Shown: positions 43,796 to 56,662, counted from the stretch's first letter. The stretch is DNA of 64,000 bases from Azoarcus indigens (GCF_004361735.1 NZ_SNVV01000010.1:124001-188000); one strand, 5' to 3'. The notes: generated from the letters alone by a model not told the origin. Numbers and translations are program-made.

Positions 43796-45412
43796 ATGAA
43801 TACCACGCTTTCCATTGCTGTTGCCCAGTTCAATTTCACTGTTGGCGACCTGGTTGCCAACGCTGACCGTGTCATTGCCGCGCTGACGGAGGCCAAAGCC
43901 GCTGGCGCCGATCTGCTGCTGACCCCTGAACTCGCGCTGTCAGGCTATCCGCCGGAGGATCTGCTGCTGCGACCGGATTTCTATCGCGCCTGCGAGCGGG
44001 AGATGGCGCGCGTCGCCGCGGCTACGACCGGGATCGGTCTGGTGCTGGGCCATCCGCAGGAGCGGGAAGGCATGCGCTACAACGCCGCTTCCGTGTTCCT
44101 GGACGGACGCCTGCTGGCGACCTACCACAAGCAATTGCTGCCCAATGTCGAGGTGTTCGACGAGGAGCGCTACTTCGAGCCCGGCTCCGCGCCCTGTGTC
44201 TTCGAACTGAAGGGTACGCGGGTGGGCGTTTTGATCTGCGAGGACATCTGGGCGCCCGGTCCGGCGGTGCTGGCGCGGGCGGCGGGTGCCGAGGTGCTGC
44301 TGTCGCTCAATGCTTCGCCCTATCACATGAAGAAACTGGCGCTGCGCCAGCAGGTGCTGCGCGAGCGGGTCGACGAAACCCGGCTGCCTGCGTTGTACTG
44401 CAACCTGGTGGGCGGGCAGGACGAACTGGTGTTCGACGGGGCCTCCTTTGCGCTGGACCGCGATGGGCAACTCTCCTATCAGGCGGCGGCTTTCACTGAA
44501 GGCCTGGCGTTCCTGCGGCTGGAGGCGGGCAACTGGCAAGAGGGTGGAAAGGCTGAGCCTGTCCCGCTGGAGGCCGAGGTCTATGAGGCGCTGAAGCTGG
44601 GGGTGCGGGATTACCTGGGCAAGAACCGCTTTCCCGGCGCGCTCATCGGTCTCTCGGGCGGCATCGACTCGGCGCTGACGCTGGCGATCGCAGTGGACGC
44701 ACTGGGCGCGGACCGGGTGCGCGCGGTGATGATGCCTTCGCCCTACACCGCGCAGATGAGCCTGGACGATTCGCGCGAGATGGTGAAACGCCTGGGGGTG
44801 CGCTACGACGAGATCGCCATCGAACCGGTGATGGCGGTGTTCGGCGAGATGCTGGCGCCCCAGTTTGCTGGCCTGGCGGAAGACACTACCGAAGAGAACC
44901 TGCAGAGCCGCATCCGCGGCATGATCTTGATGGCGCTGTCGAACAAGACCGGCGCCATCGTGCTGACCACCGGCAACAAGAGTGAGATGGCCACCGGCTA
45001 CGCAACCCTGTACGGCGACATGGCCGGCGGTTTCGCGGTGCTGAAGGATCTGTACAAGACCTTCGTCTATCGCCTCTCGGCCTGGCGGAACACCGTCAGC
45101 CCGGTGATCCCGCAGAACATCATCGACCGTCCGCCCTCCGCCGAGCTCAAGCCGGACCAGAAGGACCAGGATAGCCTGCCCCCTTACGAGGTGCTGGACG
45201 CCATCATCGAGGCCTATATGGAGCGCGATGAGTCGCCACGCGAGATCATCGCCCGCGGCTACGATGCAGCCGAGGTCCGCCGTACCGTCGCCATGCTGAA
45301 GCGCAACGAATACAAGCGCCGGCAGGCGCCGGTGGGGATCCGGGTGACGCAGCGGGGCTTCGGCAGGGACTGGCGTTATCCGATAACATCCCGCTATCAA
45401 GACGAGTTCTGA
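43796..45412 (+). CDS. nadE: Glutamine-dependent NAD(+) synthetase
   Basis: A 538-residue two-domain enzyme. The N-terminal nitrilase-type glutaminase (about 1-250) has its Glu-Lys-Cys triad in TPELALSGYPPEDLL, TYHKQLLPN and VLICEDIWAPG. The C-terminal synthetase (about 270-538) has the ATP pyrophosphatase loop LSGGIDSALTLA and TTGNKSEMATGYATLYGDMAGG. It amidates NaAD to NAD using glutamine-derived ammonia. A TATAGT -10-like element lies shortly upstream of the ATG. The gene is followed 61 bases later by a PII gene on the same strand, linking NAD synthesis with nitrogen signalling. Confidence 0.96.
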   Translation: MNTTLSIAVAQFNFTVGDLVANADRVIAALTEAKAAGADLLLTPELALSGYPPEDLLLRPDFYRACEREMARVAAATTGIGLVLGHPQEREGMRYNAASVFLDGRLLATYHKQLLPNVEVFDEERYFEPGSAPCVFELKGTRVGVLICEDIWAPGPAVLARAAGAEVLLSLNASPYHMKKLALRQQVLRERVDETRLPALYCNLVGGQDELVFDGASFALDRDGQLSYQAAAFTEGLAFLRLEAGNWQEGGKAEPVPLEAEVYEALKLGVRDYLGKNRFPGALIGLSGGIDSALTLAIAVDALGADRVRAVMMPSPYTAQMSLDDSREMVKRLGVRYDEIAIEPVMAVFGEMLAPQFAGLAEDTTEENLQSRIRGMILMALSNKTGAIVLTTGNKSEMATGYATLYGDMAGGFAVLKDLYKTFVYRLSAWRNTVSPVIPQNIIDRPPSAELKPDQKDQDSLPPYEVLDAIIEAYMERDESPREIIARGYDAAEVRRTVAMLKRNEYKRRQAPVGIRVTQRGFGRDWRYPITSRYQDEF

Positions 45413-45419
45413 ATGATAG

Positions 45420-45812
<393 letters not shown>

Positions 45813-45838
45813 ACTTCCGTTTAGGCTCAGAAAGACGG

Positions 45839-45860
45839 GCGGCCCCTCGTGGGCCGCTTT
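45839..45860. terminator. Hairpin between glnB and the convergent Smr gene
   Basis: GCGGCCC at 45839-45845 pairs with GGGCCGC at 45851-45857 around CTCGT. Only three T follow, so termination on the plus strand may be partial. Confidence 0.6.
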
Positions 45861-46915
45861 CACTTCCGGGGTGGCGTACCGGTCTGAGCCCGCATCAGCA
45901 CCAGTAGGGCACCGCTGCCGCCGTCGTGTGGCCCCGCCTGGCAGAAGGCGAGGATTTCTTCCCGCTGCGCCAGCCAGCCGCGGGAGAGCTGCTTCAGGAT
46001 GGACACCCGTCCGGGAGACCCCAATCCCTTGCCATGTATGACCCGGACACAGCGCCGGCCATGCTGCAGGCTGTGGGCCAGGAACTGGGCCAGGGCCGCA
46101 CGCGCTTCGTCCCGGGTGTAGCCGTGCAGGTCGATCTCGCCCTGCAGCACCCAGCGCCCGCGCCTGAGATCCGACAGCACGCGGCGTGGCAGGCCGGGGC
46201 GCAGGAAGGCGGCTTCGTCGCCCATGTCCAGCCTGTCCTCGAAGCTGAGAGGGGTAGAGAGGGATTCGTCCAGTGCGGCACGCTCGTCCGCTTCTCGTTT
46301 CACCGGTGCTGGCAGGGGAGGCGTGCGTTCCAGTTCCGCCCGGTTGCGCGTGTCCACCGGTTGGGTGTCGCGCGTCATGTAGCGGAACAATTCGGCGTCG
46401 TTCATCGACTTGTGGTCGGGCGGCAAGATGACAGATGCGGTTTCGCTGGTTTTGACGCGTAGCGCCTGCTGCTTTTCCGCCTCCGCAGTAGCCCGCCGGG
46501 GCGCAGGCCCGAGTTCCACCCTGCCGCTATCGCGTAGCGGGGTAACCTCCGCATAGGCGGCGTAGAGCGGATCCAGTGGTGCCTGTCGGGGCTGTGTGGT
46601 TTCGTCCGCCTCTTCGGTCGTGGCCTTGGCGCGGGGAACGGGAGCGGGGCGGGGACGCTCCAGTTCCGCCCGGTCGTTCTTCTGTAGCGGGCGGGCGCCC
46701 TGCATGGCCTGGCGGAACAGCGCCTCCTCATCCCCGGAAGGCGCTGCCGCTACTGTGGGCACTGGGGCCTGTGCCGGCCTGGTCGGCTCGGCTGGCGACG
46801 ATCCTGCCCTGGCTTGGCCGAGCTTGAGCTTGGCCAAGGCGTGGAAAGGGCTGTCGGAGGCCTTGGGACGAGGCGCCGCCGCAGGCGTGGAGGCGACCTG
46901 GCGGCGGCGCGGCAT
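45860..46915 (-). CDS. Smr/MutS2-domain protein with triplicated N-terminal motif
   Basis: A 351-residue protein. The C-terminal third (about 258-345) is an Smr domain with EIDLHGYTRDEAR and VIHGKGLGSPG, the LDxHG and HGxG motifs of a small nuclease domain. The N-terminal two thirds are Ala/Pro/Arg-rich and contain three copies of a motif normally found once in such proteins: ALFRQAMQGARPL near residue 65, PLYAAYAEVTPL near 116 and ELFRYMTRDTQPV near 175, each followed by (N/S)xR(A/V)EL. It starts two bases after the trxB stop, so they form one operon. Its substrate, DNA or RNA, is not known. Confidence 0.9.
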   Translation of the reverse strand: MPRRRQVASTPAAAPRPKASDSPFHALAKLKLGQARAGSSPAEPTRPAQAPVPTVAAAPSGDEEALFRQAMQGARPLQKNDRAELERPRPAPVPRAKATTEEADETTQPRQAPLDPLYAAYAEVTPLRDSGRVELGPAPRRATAEAEKQQALRVKTSETASVILPPDHKSMNDAELFRYMTRDTQPVDTRNRAELERTPPLPAPVKREADERAALDESLSTPLSFEDRLDMGDEAAFLRPGLPRRVLSDLRRGRWVLQGEIDLHGYTRDEARAALAQFLAHSLQHGRRCVRVIHGKGLGSPGRVSILKQLSRGWLAQREEILAFCQAGPHDGGSGALLVLMRAQTGTPPRK

Positions 46916-46917
46916 GG

Positions 46918-47976
<1,059 letters not shown>

Positions 47977-48095
47977 CTAAAAAGGATCAGGTACATCAGG
48001 GAGATCACGGATGTAACAGGATATTCGTCTATACTTCCGTGACATTTGCCTCGATGCCAAAGGGCATCCTGTGCTAACCGACCGCCGGAGCCTTC

Positions 48096-48767
48096 ATGAG
48101 CCAGCCCACCGCTGTTTCCACCATCGCATTGAAGACCTTCCCGCTGTTCCACGGACTGACGGACGATGTTCTGGCCGCAGTCGCGCGTGTCGCCATGATG
48201 AGGCGTATTCCGCGCGGCCAGGCCGTCGTGCGGGCGGGCGACCGAACCGATTACGTCTATTTCGTGCTCACCGGCAGCCTCAAGGTGGTGGTGAGCGACG
48301 AGGATGGCCGCGAGGTCATCTTGTCCATCCTCGGCCAGGGTGAGTTGTTCGGCGAGATGGGCATGTTCGGCGAGCAGCCGCGCTCGGCCTCGGTGATCGC
48401 CGTGGTGCCGGCGGACCTGGTGATGATCGCCAAGCAGGACTTCCGCCAGATCATGCAGGACAACTTCGAGGTGGCCTGGCGCATCATGGGCAACCTCGCG
48501 GAGCGGCTGCGCAATGCGGACCGCAAGATCGAGAGTCTGGCCCTGATGGACGTCTATGGCCGTGTCGCCCGCCTGCTGTTGGACATGTCGGAGGATGTGA
48601 ACGGTGAAGCGGTGGTGGTACGCAAGATCTCCAAGCAGGACATCGCCAAGATGATAGGCGCCTCCCGCGAGATGGTGAGCCGGGTGATGAAGGACCTCGG
48701 CCAGCAGGGCCTGATCGAGGAGACGGCACAGGGCGTGGTGCTGCGCGGCCGCCTCAACGATGTCTGA
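48096..48767 (+). CDS. Crp/Fnr-family transcriptional regulator (Crp-like)
   Basis: A 223-residue protein. The cNMP-binding domain has GELFGEMGMFGEQPRSASV, with the glutamate and Arg-Ser pair that bind cAMP in Crp. The C-terminal helix-turn-helix KQDIAKMIGASREMVSRVMKDL carries the RE...R contacts of Crp that read TGTGA half-sites. It lacks the FNR iron-sulfur cysteines. It should bind a cyclic nucleotide or a related effector; which is unknown. It lies divergent from trxB and upstream of ftsK. A -10-like TATACT at 48030-48035 precedes it. Confidence 0.9.
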   Translation: MSQPTAVSTIALKTFPLFHGLTDDVLAAVARVAMMRRIPRGQAVVRAGDRTDYVYFVLTGSLKVVVSDEDGREVILSILGQGELFGEMGMFGEQPRSASVIAVVPADLVMIAKQDFRQIMQDNFEVAWRIMGNLAERLRNADRKIESLALMDVYGRVARLLLDMSEDVNGEAVVVRKISKQDIAKMIGASREMVSRVMKDLGQQGLIEETAQGVVLRGRLNDV

Positions 48768-48887
48768 CGCCCAAGCACGAAACCGCCCGCGGCGACAGCC
48801 CGCTTTGTGACCAAGGGCAAAGGCCGGACGGCGGCGGAGAGCGATCGAATATAATCCCCCGCTGTCGTTTCCCCTCCGGCTCTCCCG

Positions 48888-51176
48888 ATGTTGTTCCGTT
48901 CCTCGTCCCGTTCCCAGCCCTTGCCGGAGAAGATCTCGCTGCTGCTGCAGGAGGCGCGCTGGCTCATCCTGGGGGTGATGTCCCTGTACGTCGGCATGGT
49001 GCTGTTGGGCTACACCAAAGCCGATCCCGGCTGGTCGCATGCGGCACAGGTGGAGCGCGTCGCCAATCCGGGAGGCCGCTTCGGCGCCTGGCTGGCCGAT
49101 CTGCTGCTCTATCTCTTCGGCATTTCCGCCTGGTGGTGGGTGATCTTCCTCGGCTACGGCCTGATGTGGGGATTCCGCCGGCTGAAGAACCAGCTGACGT
49201 TGGATCGCCGCTCCTTCTTCATCGTGCTCGCCGGCTTCCTGGTGGTGTTGCTGACCAGCAGTGCCCTGGAAGCCCTGCGCTTCCATAGCCACGGCGCGGC
49301 CGTGCCGCTGGCGCCCGGTGGCCTCCTTGGCATGGAGCTGGGGCAGATGGTGCAGGGTGCCTTCGGCTTCACCGGCGGCACTTTGCTGCTGCTGACTCTG
49401 CTCGCTTGCGGCATTTCTTTGTTCACCGGCGTGTCCTGGCTGGCGGTAGTGGAGGGCTTGGGTTTCTGGTTGGAGCAGTCGCTGCTGCGCGCGCGTGCCG
49501 GGTTCGGCAACTGGCAGGATCGCCAGGCCGGCAAGGAGATTGCGCAGAAGCGGGAGGCGGTGGTCGAAACCCGTCGGCGCAAGACCGAGAAGGCACAGCC
49601 CGCGCCGCTGCGCATCGAGCCGGCAACACCCGTCATCCAGAAATCCGAGAAGGTGGAGAAGGAGCGCCAGCAGACGCTGTTCGCCGATGCGCCCGAGGGG
49701 GCGATTCCGCCGCTGGCCTTGCTGGATCCGCCCAGTGGCAATGGCGAGCCGCCGTCCGCCGAATCGCTGGAATTCACTTCCCGCTTGATCGAGACCAAGC
49801 TGGGCGACTTCGGCGTCGAGGTGAAGGTGCTGGCCGCCTACCCAGGGCCGGTGATCACCCGCTACGAGATCGATCCGGCGACTGGGGTGAAGGGCAGCCA
49901 GGTGATGAACCTGGCCAAGGATCTGGCGCGCGCGCTGTCCATGGTGTCGGTGCGGGTGGTGGAGACGGTGCCGGGCAAATCCTGCATGGCGCTGGAGTTG
50001 CCCAATCCGAAGCGGCAGACGGTACGCCTGTCGGAGATCGTCGGCTCCAAGGCCTACCACGACATGGCCTCACCCCTCACCGTGGTGCTGGGCAAGGACA
50101 TCGGTGGCCAGCCGGTGGTGGCCGATCTGGCGAAGATGCCGCACCTGCTGGTGGCGGGTACCACCGGTTCGGGCAAGTCGGTCGGCATCAACGCGATGAT
50201 CCTGTCGCTGTTGTACAAGAGCGAACCGGAGCGGGTGCGGCTGATCATGGTCGACCCGAAGATGCTGGAACTCTCCATCTACGAAGGCATTCCGCATCTG
50301 CTGGCGCCTGTCGTCACCGACATGAAGCATGCCGCCAACGCGCTGAACTGGTGCGTGGCGGAGATGGAGAAACGCTACAAGTTGATGGCTGCGGTTGGCG
50401 TACGCAACCTGGCCGGTTTCAACAAGGCAGTGACCGAGGCGCGCAAGGCGGAGAAGCCGCTGACCAACCCCTTCTCGATCAGCCCGGAGAACCCTGAGCC
50501 GCTGGAAACCCTGCCCTATATCGTGGTGGTGATCGACGAACTCGCCGACCTGATGATGGTGGTGGGCAAGAAGGTGGAAGAGCTGATCGCCCGACTGGCG
50601 CAGAAGGCGCGGGCTGCCGGCATCCACCTGATCCTGGCCACCCAGCGTCCGTCGGTGGACGTCATCACCGGCCTGATCAAAGCCAACGTGCCTACCCGTA
50701 TCGCTTTCCAGGTTTCGAGCAAGATCGACTCGCGCACCATTCTCGATCAGATGGGCGCCGAAGCGCTGCTGGGCATGGGCGACATGCTCTACCTGGCGCC
50801 GGGAACCGGCCTGCCGGTGCGGGTGCATGGCGCCTTCGTCGCCGACGAGGAAGTGCACAAGGTGGTGGAGCATCTCAAGCGAGTGGGGCCGCCGGATTAC
50901 GTCGAGGGCATCCTCGCCGCGGCGGAGGACGATCTCGAGGCGGTCGGTGGCGGTGAGGGCGGGGAAGATGGCGAAGCCGACCCGCTCTACGATCAAGCGG
51001 TCGAAGTGGTGTTGAAGACGCGGCGGCCCTCGATCTCGCTGGTCCAGCGGCATCTGCGCATCGGCTACAACCGGGCGGCGCGACTGATCGAGCAGATGGA
51101 GCGCTCCGGTCTGGTTTCTTCCATGGGAAGCAATGGCAACCGGGAAGTCGTGGTCCCGGCGAAGGAGACGGAATGA
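48888..51176 (+). CDS. ftsK: DNA translocase FtsK
   Basis: A 762-residue FtsK/SpoIIIE protein. Four or five N-terminal transmembrane helices anchor it at the septum, followed by a short charged linker (about 215-280, [15 protein letters not shown]). The motor domain has the Walker A motif [10 protein letters not shown] and Walker [11 protein letters not shown], and the C-terminal gamma winged helix ([25 protein letters not shown]) reads KOPS and contacts XerD. The linker is short compared with E. coli FtsK, as in many betaproteobacteria. TATAAT at 48850-48855 is a likely -10. The stop overlaps lolA as ATGA. Confidence 0.96.
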   Translation: MLFRSSSRSQPLPEKISLLLQEARWLILGVMSLYVGMVLLGYTKADPGWSHAAQVERVANPGGRFGAWLADLLLYLFGISAWWWVIFLGYGLMWGFRRLKNQLTLDRRSFFIVLAGFLVVLLTSSALEALRFHSHGAAVPLAPGGLLGMELGQMVQGAFGFTGGTLLLLTLLACGISLFTGVSWLAVVEGLGFWLEQSLLRARAGFGNWQDRQAGKEIAQKREAVVETRRRKTEKAQPAPLRIEPATPVIQKSEKVEKERQQTLFADAPEGAIPPLALLDPPSGNGEPPSAESLEFTSRLIETKLGDFGVEVKVLAAYPGPVITRYEIDPATGVKGSQVMNLAKDLARALSMVSVRVVETVPGKSCMALELPNPKRQTVRLSEIVGSKAYHDMASPLTVVLGKDIGGQPVVADLAKMPHLLVAGTTGSGKSVGINAMILSLLYKSEPERVRLIMVDPKMLELSIYEGIPHLLAPVVTDMKHAANALNWCVAEMEKRYKLMAAVGVRNLAGFNKAVTEARKAEKPLTNPFSISPENPEPLETLPYIVVVIDELADLMMVVGKKVEELIARLAQKARAAGIHLILATQRPSVDVITGLIKANVPTRIAFQVSSKIDSRTILDQMGAEALLGMGDMLYLAPGTGLPVRVHGAFVADEEVHKVVEHLKRVGPPDYVEGILAAAEDDLEAVGGGEGGEDGEADPLYDQAVEVVLKTRRPSISLVQRHLRIGYNRAARLIEQMERSGLVSSMGSNGNREVVVPAKETE

Positions 51177-51820
51177 AGCGCGTCTTTGCAGGCGCAGTGA
51201 TGGCGATGGGCTTGCTGCTGGCTGGCCCGGCGTCCTGGGCGGCGGGTGGCGTGGAGCAACTGCGCCAGTTCGTGAAGGCGACCCGCAGCGCCGAGGGCGA
51301 GTTCGAGCAGACGGTGCTCGCGAAGTCCGGCCGCAAGCCGCAGCAGGCCGCCGGAAGTTTCGCCTTTTCCCGGCCGGGCAAGTTCCGCTGGGAGTACCAG
51401 ACGCCCTACCAGCAACTCCTGGTGGGCGATGGCGAGCGGCTGTGGATCTGGGACCGCGATCTAAACCAGGTGACAGTGAAGCGCATTGGCGATGCGCTGG
51501 GGGCGACGCCGGCAGCCATCCTGTTCGGCAGCGGCGATCTGGAGCAGAACTTCGAACTTGCCGAAGGGGGCGACAGTGAGGGGCTGGCTTGGGTGGAGGC
51601 GCGCCCCAAGCAGGAAGGCAGCGGCTTTGAGGCGATGCGCATCGGTCTGGCTGGCGGCCAGGTGAAGCGGATGGAGATGCGCGACAACTTTGGCCAGACG
51701 ACCACGGTGCTGTTTCCGCGCTTCGTCCTCAACCCGCCGGTGGATGCCGGCCGCTTCCGCTTCATGCCACCGACCGGTGCAGACGTGATCGGCGACGACA
51801 CCACCAAGGGCGGACGCTGA
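51173..51820 (+). CDS. lolA: Outer-membrane lipoprotein carrier protein LolA
   Basis: A 215-residue periplasmic chaperone with a clear signal peptide ([23 protein letters not shown]). The LolA fold segments [44 protein letters not shown] and [12 protein letters not shown] are present. It ferries lipoproteins from LolCDE to LolB. It overlaps ftsK by four bases and is followed by rarA three bases on, the ftsK-lolA-rarA order common in proteobacteria. Confidence 0.95.
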   Translation: MKRVFAGAVMAMGLLLAGPASWAAGGVEQLRQFVKATRSAEGEFEQTVLAKSGRKPQQAAGSFAFSRPGKFRWEYQTPYQQLLVGDGERLWIWDRDLNQVTVKRIGDALGATPAAILFGSGDLEQNFELAEGGDSEGLAWVEARPKQEGSGFEAMRIGLAGGQVKRMEMRDNFGQTTTVLFPRFVLNPPVDAGRFRFMPPTGADVIGDDTTKGGR

Positions 51821-51823
51821 GCG

Positions 51824-53146
51824 GTGGCTGACCTGTTCGAAGCGCTGGAGCCGCCGCGCATCCCGCTGGCCGAACGCATGCGGCCTCAGAGCCTGGACGA
51901 GGTGGCCGGACAGGCGCACCTGTTGGGGCCGGGCAAGCCGCTACGGCTGGCCTTCGAATCCGGCAAGCCGCATTCGATGATCCTGTGGGGGCCGCCAGGG
52001 GTCGGCAAGACCACGCTGGCGCGCCTCATGGCGCAAGGTTTCGATGCCGAGTTCGTCGCGCTCTCCGCGGTGTTTTCCGGCGTCAAGGAAATCCGGGAGG
52101 CCATCCAGCAGGCGCAGGCGGCCAAGTCGCGCGGCCGCCACACCATCCTGTTCGTGGATGAAGTTCACCGATTCAACAAGGCGCAGCAGGATGCTTTCCT
52201 GCCCTTCGTCGAGCAGGGGCTGGTGACCTTCATCGGCGCGACCACCGAAAATCCGTCCTTCGAAGTGAATTCGGCATTGCTGTCGCGCGCATCGGTTTAC
52301 GTACTGGAGCCGCTGGGCGAACAGGCGATGGCGGCGCTGTTCGAACGCGCTCGTGCCGTTGCCTGCCCCGGCCTGGGCTTCGACGAGGATGCGCGCGACC
52401 GGCTCATCGGTTTTGCCGATGGCGATGCGCGGCGGTTGATGAACCTGATCGAGCAGGTTCAAGTGGCTGCGGACACTGCCAAAGTGGCGCCGGTAACGGC
52501 GGCTTTCGTCGACGAGGCGCTATCGCGCAATCTGCGCCGCTTCGACAAGGGGGGCGAAGCCTTCTACGACCAGATCTCCGCCCTGCACAAATCGGTGCGC
52601 GGTTCAAACCCGGACGCCGCCTTGTACTGGCTGTGCCGTATGCTGGATGGCGGCGCGGATGCGCTCTACCTCGGCCGACGCCTGGTGCGTATGGCGGTGG
52701 AAGACATTGGGCTGGCTGATCCGCGCGCGCTTGAGATCACCCTCAATGCCTGCTCCACCTATGAGCGCCTGGGCTCGCCCGAAGGGGAACTGGCACTGGC
52801 GCAGGCGACGATCTTCCTCGCATGCGCAGCCAAGTCGAACGCGGTATACAAGGCCTATAACGCCGCTCGCCAGTTCGTTTCCAAGGATGGCTCGCGGCCG
52901 GTTCCGCTGCACCTGCGCAATGCACCGACCAAGCTGCTGAAGAACCTCGGCTATGGCAAAGCCTATCGTTATGCGCACGACGAGCCGGATGCCTATGCCG
53001 CAGGCGAGAGCTACCTGCCGGACGGCATGGCGCCTCCAGGATGGTATCAGCCGGTGCCGCGTGGGCTGGAACAGCAGATTGCGGAGAAACTCGCCCGTCT
53101 CAGGAAGCTGGATGAGGAGGCGGGTGAAGATCCCGGCGTGCGCTGA
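51824..53146 (+). CDS. rarA: Replication-associated recombination protein A (MgsA/RarA)
   Basis: A 440-residue AAA+ ATPase acting at stalled replication forks. Walker A is [11 protein letters not shown] and Walker [21 protein letters not shown]; the sensor segment [20 protein letters not shown] is typical. The C-terminal tetramerisation region includes [37 protein letters not shown]. The start is GTG three bases after lolA and lacks its own strong ribosome site, consistent with translational coupling. Confidence 0.95.
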   Translation: MADLFEALEPPRIPLAERMRPQSLDEVAGQAHLLGPGKPLRLAFESGKPHSMILWGPPGVGKTTLARLMAQGFDAEFVALSAVFSGVKEIREAIQQAQAAKSRGRHTILFVDEVHRFNKAQQDAFLPFVEQGLVTFIGATTENPSFEVNSALLSRASVYVLEPLGEQAMAALFERARAVACPGLGFDEDARDRLIGFADGDARRLMNLIEQVQVAADTAKVAPVTAAFVDEALSRNLRRFDKGGEAFYDQISALHKSVRGSNPDAALYWLCRMLDGGADALYLGRRLVRMAVEDIGLADPRALEITLNACSTYERLGSPEGELALAQATIFLACAAKSNAVYKAYNAARQFVSKDGSRPVPLHLRNAPTKLLKNLGYGKAYRYAHDEPDAYAAGESYLPDGMAPPGWYQPVPRGLEQQIAEKLARLRKLDEEAGEDPGVR

Positions 53147-53171
53147 ACGGCGCGCCGGGATCGGGACTCAC

Positions 53172-53435
53172 TCAGTGGGTCAGCGGATGATCCGCCATGA
53201 ATCGTGCGCACAGCAGCTTCGCATGCTCGGCCTTTTCGAATTCACCCCGCTCGGTGGCTTGCTCGACGAGATCCAGCATGTAGTTGGTCAACAGCAGAAC
53301 GCCCTCGCGTGTCTGCACCAGGCCGCAAGCCATCTGGGCGGCGGTTACGTCGGGAATGCCCGTGTGTTCGGCGATCAGCGACACTTCATCCTCAGTGAGG
53401 TCGCAGTAGTCTAGGCAGTCTCGAATAGATAGCAT
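53172..53435 (-). CDS. Small conserved-looking protein of unknown function
   Basis: An 87-residue acidic helical protein: MLSIRDCLDYCDLTEDEV, then IAEHTGIPDVTAAQMACGLVQT and a C-terminal helix AEHAKLLCARFMADHP. There is no signal peptide, membrane segment or known catalytic motif; three cysteines near the N-terminus and centre do not form a CxxC pair. GGAGGAG lies at a good distance before the ATG, and codon use matches neighbouring genes, so it is probably real. It is convergent with rarA. I do not recognise a named family. Confidence 0.75.
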   Translation of the reverse strand: MLSIRDCLDYCDLTEDEVSLIAEHTGIPDVTAAQMACGLVQTREGVLLLTNYMLDLVEQATERGEFEKAEHAKLLCARFMADHPLTH

Positions 53436-53530
53436 GCTCTACTCCTCCTACGAATTGCCTTCTGCGAGGCTTGGTGGTCCCCTCTGAAGGGTACTTCGTT
53501 TGAGAGGAATAGCAAGAAAAAGCGCCGGAA

Positions 53531-53567
53531 ATTGATCAATAAGCATTTGATAAGATTGATTATTTTT
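53531..53567. other. AT-rich patch with repeated TTGAT between the small gene and serS
   Basis: Within a GC-rich region this patch holds ATTGATCAAT followed by TTTGATAAG and ATTGATTATTTTT, so TTGAT occurs three times within 30 bases. The spacing does not fit an FNR box. It may be a promoter up-element or the binding site of a nucleoid protein. The rest of 53436-53694 shows no gene. Confidence 0.35.
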
Positions 53568-53673
53568 GCGCTGCGGAAAAAGGGCGCCGGAGCGGTTTTT
53601 GAGTTTTCCCTCCAGCGCTTGCGGCGGTTAGCCCAGGAAACGCTTCAGCTTTCCCTGCCAAGACACTGATTGA

Positions 53674-54987
<1,314 letters not shown>

Positions 54988-55010
54988 GGCCAAGCGGCAG
55001 GGGCCGGCGC

Positions 55011-56396
55011 TTAGGGGCGTTGGCTCAGCCGTAGCTTGGGCGGCGTCAGGGCTGGTTCGTAAGCCGGCTCCAGCCGTACCAGGATGTCGTAGAAATTGCG
55101 GATGTTCTCCGTCATGATCACTGCCTCGCCGCCGCGGGCCGCTCCGGCCTTGAGGCGGGCTGCGTATTGAGGGCGTGACAGCAGCGGCAGCACCGCCTTC
55201 ATGTCCCACCACGAGGCGTTATCCCTCCCCATGCCACGTGCAATCGCGCGTGCGCCGTTCAAGTGCCCCATACCCAGGTTATAGGCGGCTGTCGCCAGCC
55301 ATTGCCTGTCCGGATCTTCGATTTCGTCCGGCAACTGTTCCTTGAGCATGGAGAAGTAGCGAGCTCCGCCCAAGATGCTCTGGCGGGCGTCCAGCCGGTC
55401 GCTCACCCCCAGCCGATCCGCCGTGTCTGCCGTCAGCATCATCAAACCCCGCACTCCGGTGGGCGAAATGGCATAGGGGTCCCAGTGCGACTCCTGATAG
55501 GCCAGCGCGGCGAGGTAGCGCCAGTCGATGCCGGTTCTTGCCTGTGCATCATGGAAATGAGGCCGCAGCGCCGGCAGCCGCTCCTGGATGCGGCTGAAGA
55601 AGGTGCTGATGTCGGCTTCGTCCAGACGGCGGACGTGGCCGAAGTAGCGGTCGGCGATGCGCGAGAGGAGGGCGCTCTCGCGCGCTTCGTCCAGAAAAAT
55701 CTGGACCTCACTGGCCAGCGGGTCGTTGGGTTCCAGCGGCAGGGCCCAAGCAATGTAGCTTTTCAGCGGCAGATCGTAGGCCACTGTGAGGGCAGGGTAG
55801 AGCTGGGCGGCCAGTGCGAAATGGACCCTGTCTGTCGCCACCAGGTCGTGTTTGCCCTCGGCCAATTGGGCGAGCAGCGTCTGATCATCGACCTTGGCTT
55901 GCAGGTGCATGGTCAGGTTGGGCACCCGTTTCTGGATCTGTTCCACCGTGTCCGCGGACAAGGCACCTCGGCGCACGGTAATGGCCCGCCCAGCCAATTC
56001 GCCTTCCTTGTCGACTTCAGGGGCATCGCTGCGACTTACCAGTACGTAATCGACCTCCCTCAGAGGGGCCGACCATTTCAGGGGGAAGCGATCGTTCAGG
56101 CCCAAACCTGCCGCGGCCAGGTGCGCTTCACCATTGAGTACGGCATCCAGGGCCCGCGTGGCATCGGGATAGACGACAAAACGCACCGGGACGCCCAGGT
56201 CTGCCCCCAGGCGTTCGAGCAGATCGTGCTCGAACCCGGAGGGGCGCCCATCCTCATCCATGCGATAGGAGATCGCATCCAGTCGGGTAGCAACGCGCAG
56301 TTCGCCCAAGCTGCGGAAATCCGCGATGCGAGGGGGCTTGTTGGGCGAGCACCCGGACAGGATGAAGGCGAGAACCGCCAGAACGAGGATGCGCAA
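55011..56396 (-). CDS. mltF: Membrane-bound lytic murein transglycosylase F
   Basis: A 461-residue lipoprotein. The proposed TTG start gives a signal peptide with lipobox LSGC (RILVLAVLAFILSGCS). An SBP_bac_3 solute-binding-like domain (about 35-260, with LRVATRLDAISYRMDEDG and GFEHDLLERLGADLGV) is followed by an SLT lysozyme-like domain with the catalytic Glu in ALAYQESHWDPYA and the GVRGLMMLTADTA motif. It cleaves peptidoglycan, producing 1,6-anhydromuropeptides. Frames reaching farther upstream would run through the tRNA genes, so the later start is needed. Confidence 0.92.
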   Translation of the reverse strand: MRILVLAVLAFILSGCSPNKPPRIADFRSLGELRVATRLDAISYRMDEDGRPSGFEHDLLERLGADLGVPVRFVVYPDATRALDAVLNGEAHLAAAGLGLNDRFPLKWSAPLREVDYVLVSRSDAPEVDKEGELAGRAITVRRGALSADTVEQIQKRVPNLTMHLQAKVDDQTLLAQLAEGKHDLVATDRVHFALAAQLYPALTVAYDLPLKSYIAWALPLEPNDPLASEVQIFLDEARESALLSRIADRYFGHVRRLDEADISTFFSRIQERLPALRPHFHDAQARTGIDWRYLAALAYQESHWDPYAISPTGVRGLMMLTADTADRLGVSDRLDARQSILGGARYFSMLKEQLPDEIEDPDRQWLATAAYNLGMGHLNGARAIARGMGRDNASWWDMKAVLPLLSRPQYAARLKAGAARGGEAVIMTENIRNFYDILVRLEPAYEPALTPPKLRLSQRP

Positions 56397-56525
56397 GGTG
56401 GAAGGTGCGAGTTCGAGGCTGGCGGATTCTGCGTGATGGCGGCGGGAAGGGCAATTGCCCCACGTTGCCTGGAGCCTGCCGGCCGCAGGCGAAAAAGAGG
56501 TGGTGCGGAGCGGGGCGCTTGTGCG

Positions 56526-56531
56526 TATAAT
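56526..56531 (+). promoter_or_regulatory. Consensus -10 of the tRNA-Ser promoter
   Basis: TATAAT is followed by a GC-rich discriminator (GCGCGCTCC), typical of stringently controlled stable-RNA promoters. Transcription should begin near 56538, about 32 bases ahead of the tRNA. No good -35 box was identified. Confidence 0.7.
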
Positions 56532-56569
56532 GCGCGCTCCTTTGCGGCCGCTGGCTTGCAAGGGAGCGC

Positions 56570-56662
56570 GGAGAGGTACCGAAGCGGTCATAACGGCGCC
56601 GACTCGAAATCGGATGGTCAAGGAAACTTGGCACGTGGGTTCGAATCCCACCCTCTCCGCCA
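56570..56662 (+). tRNA. tRNA-Ser (anticodon CGA)
   Basis: A 93-nt class II tRNA with encoded CCA. The acceptor stem GGAGAGG (56570-56576) pairs with CCTCTCC (56652-56658), with discriminator G and CCA at 56660-56662. The anticodon CGA is at 56605-56607, reading UCG. The long variable arm (GGTCAAGGAAACTTGGC region) and the T-loop GGTTCGAATCC are clear. Confidence 0.97.
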
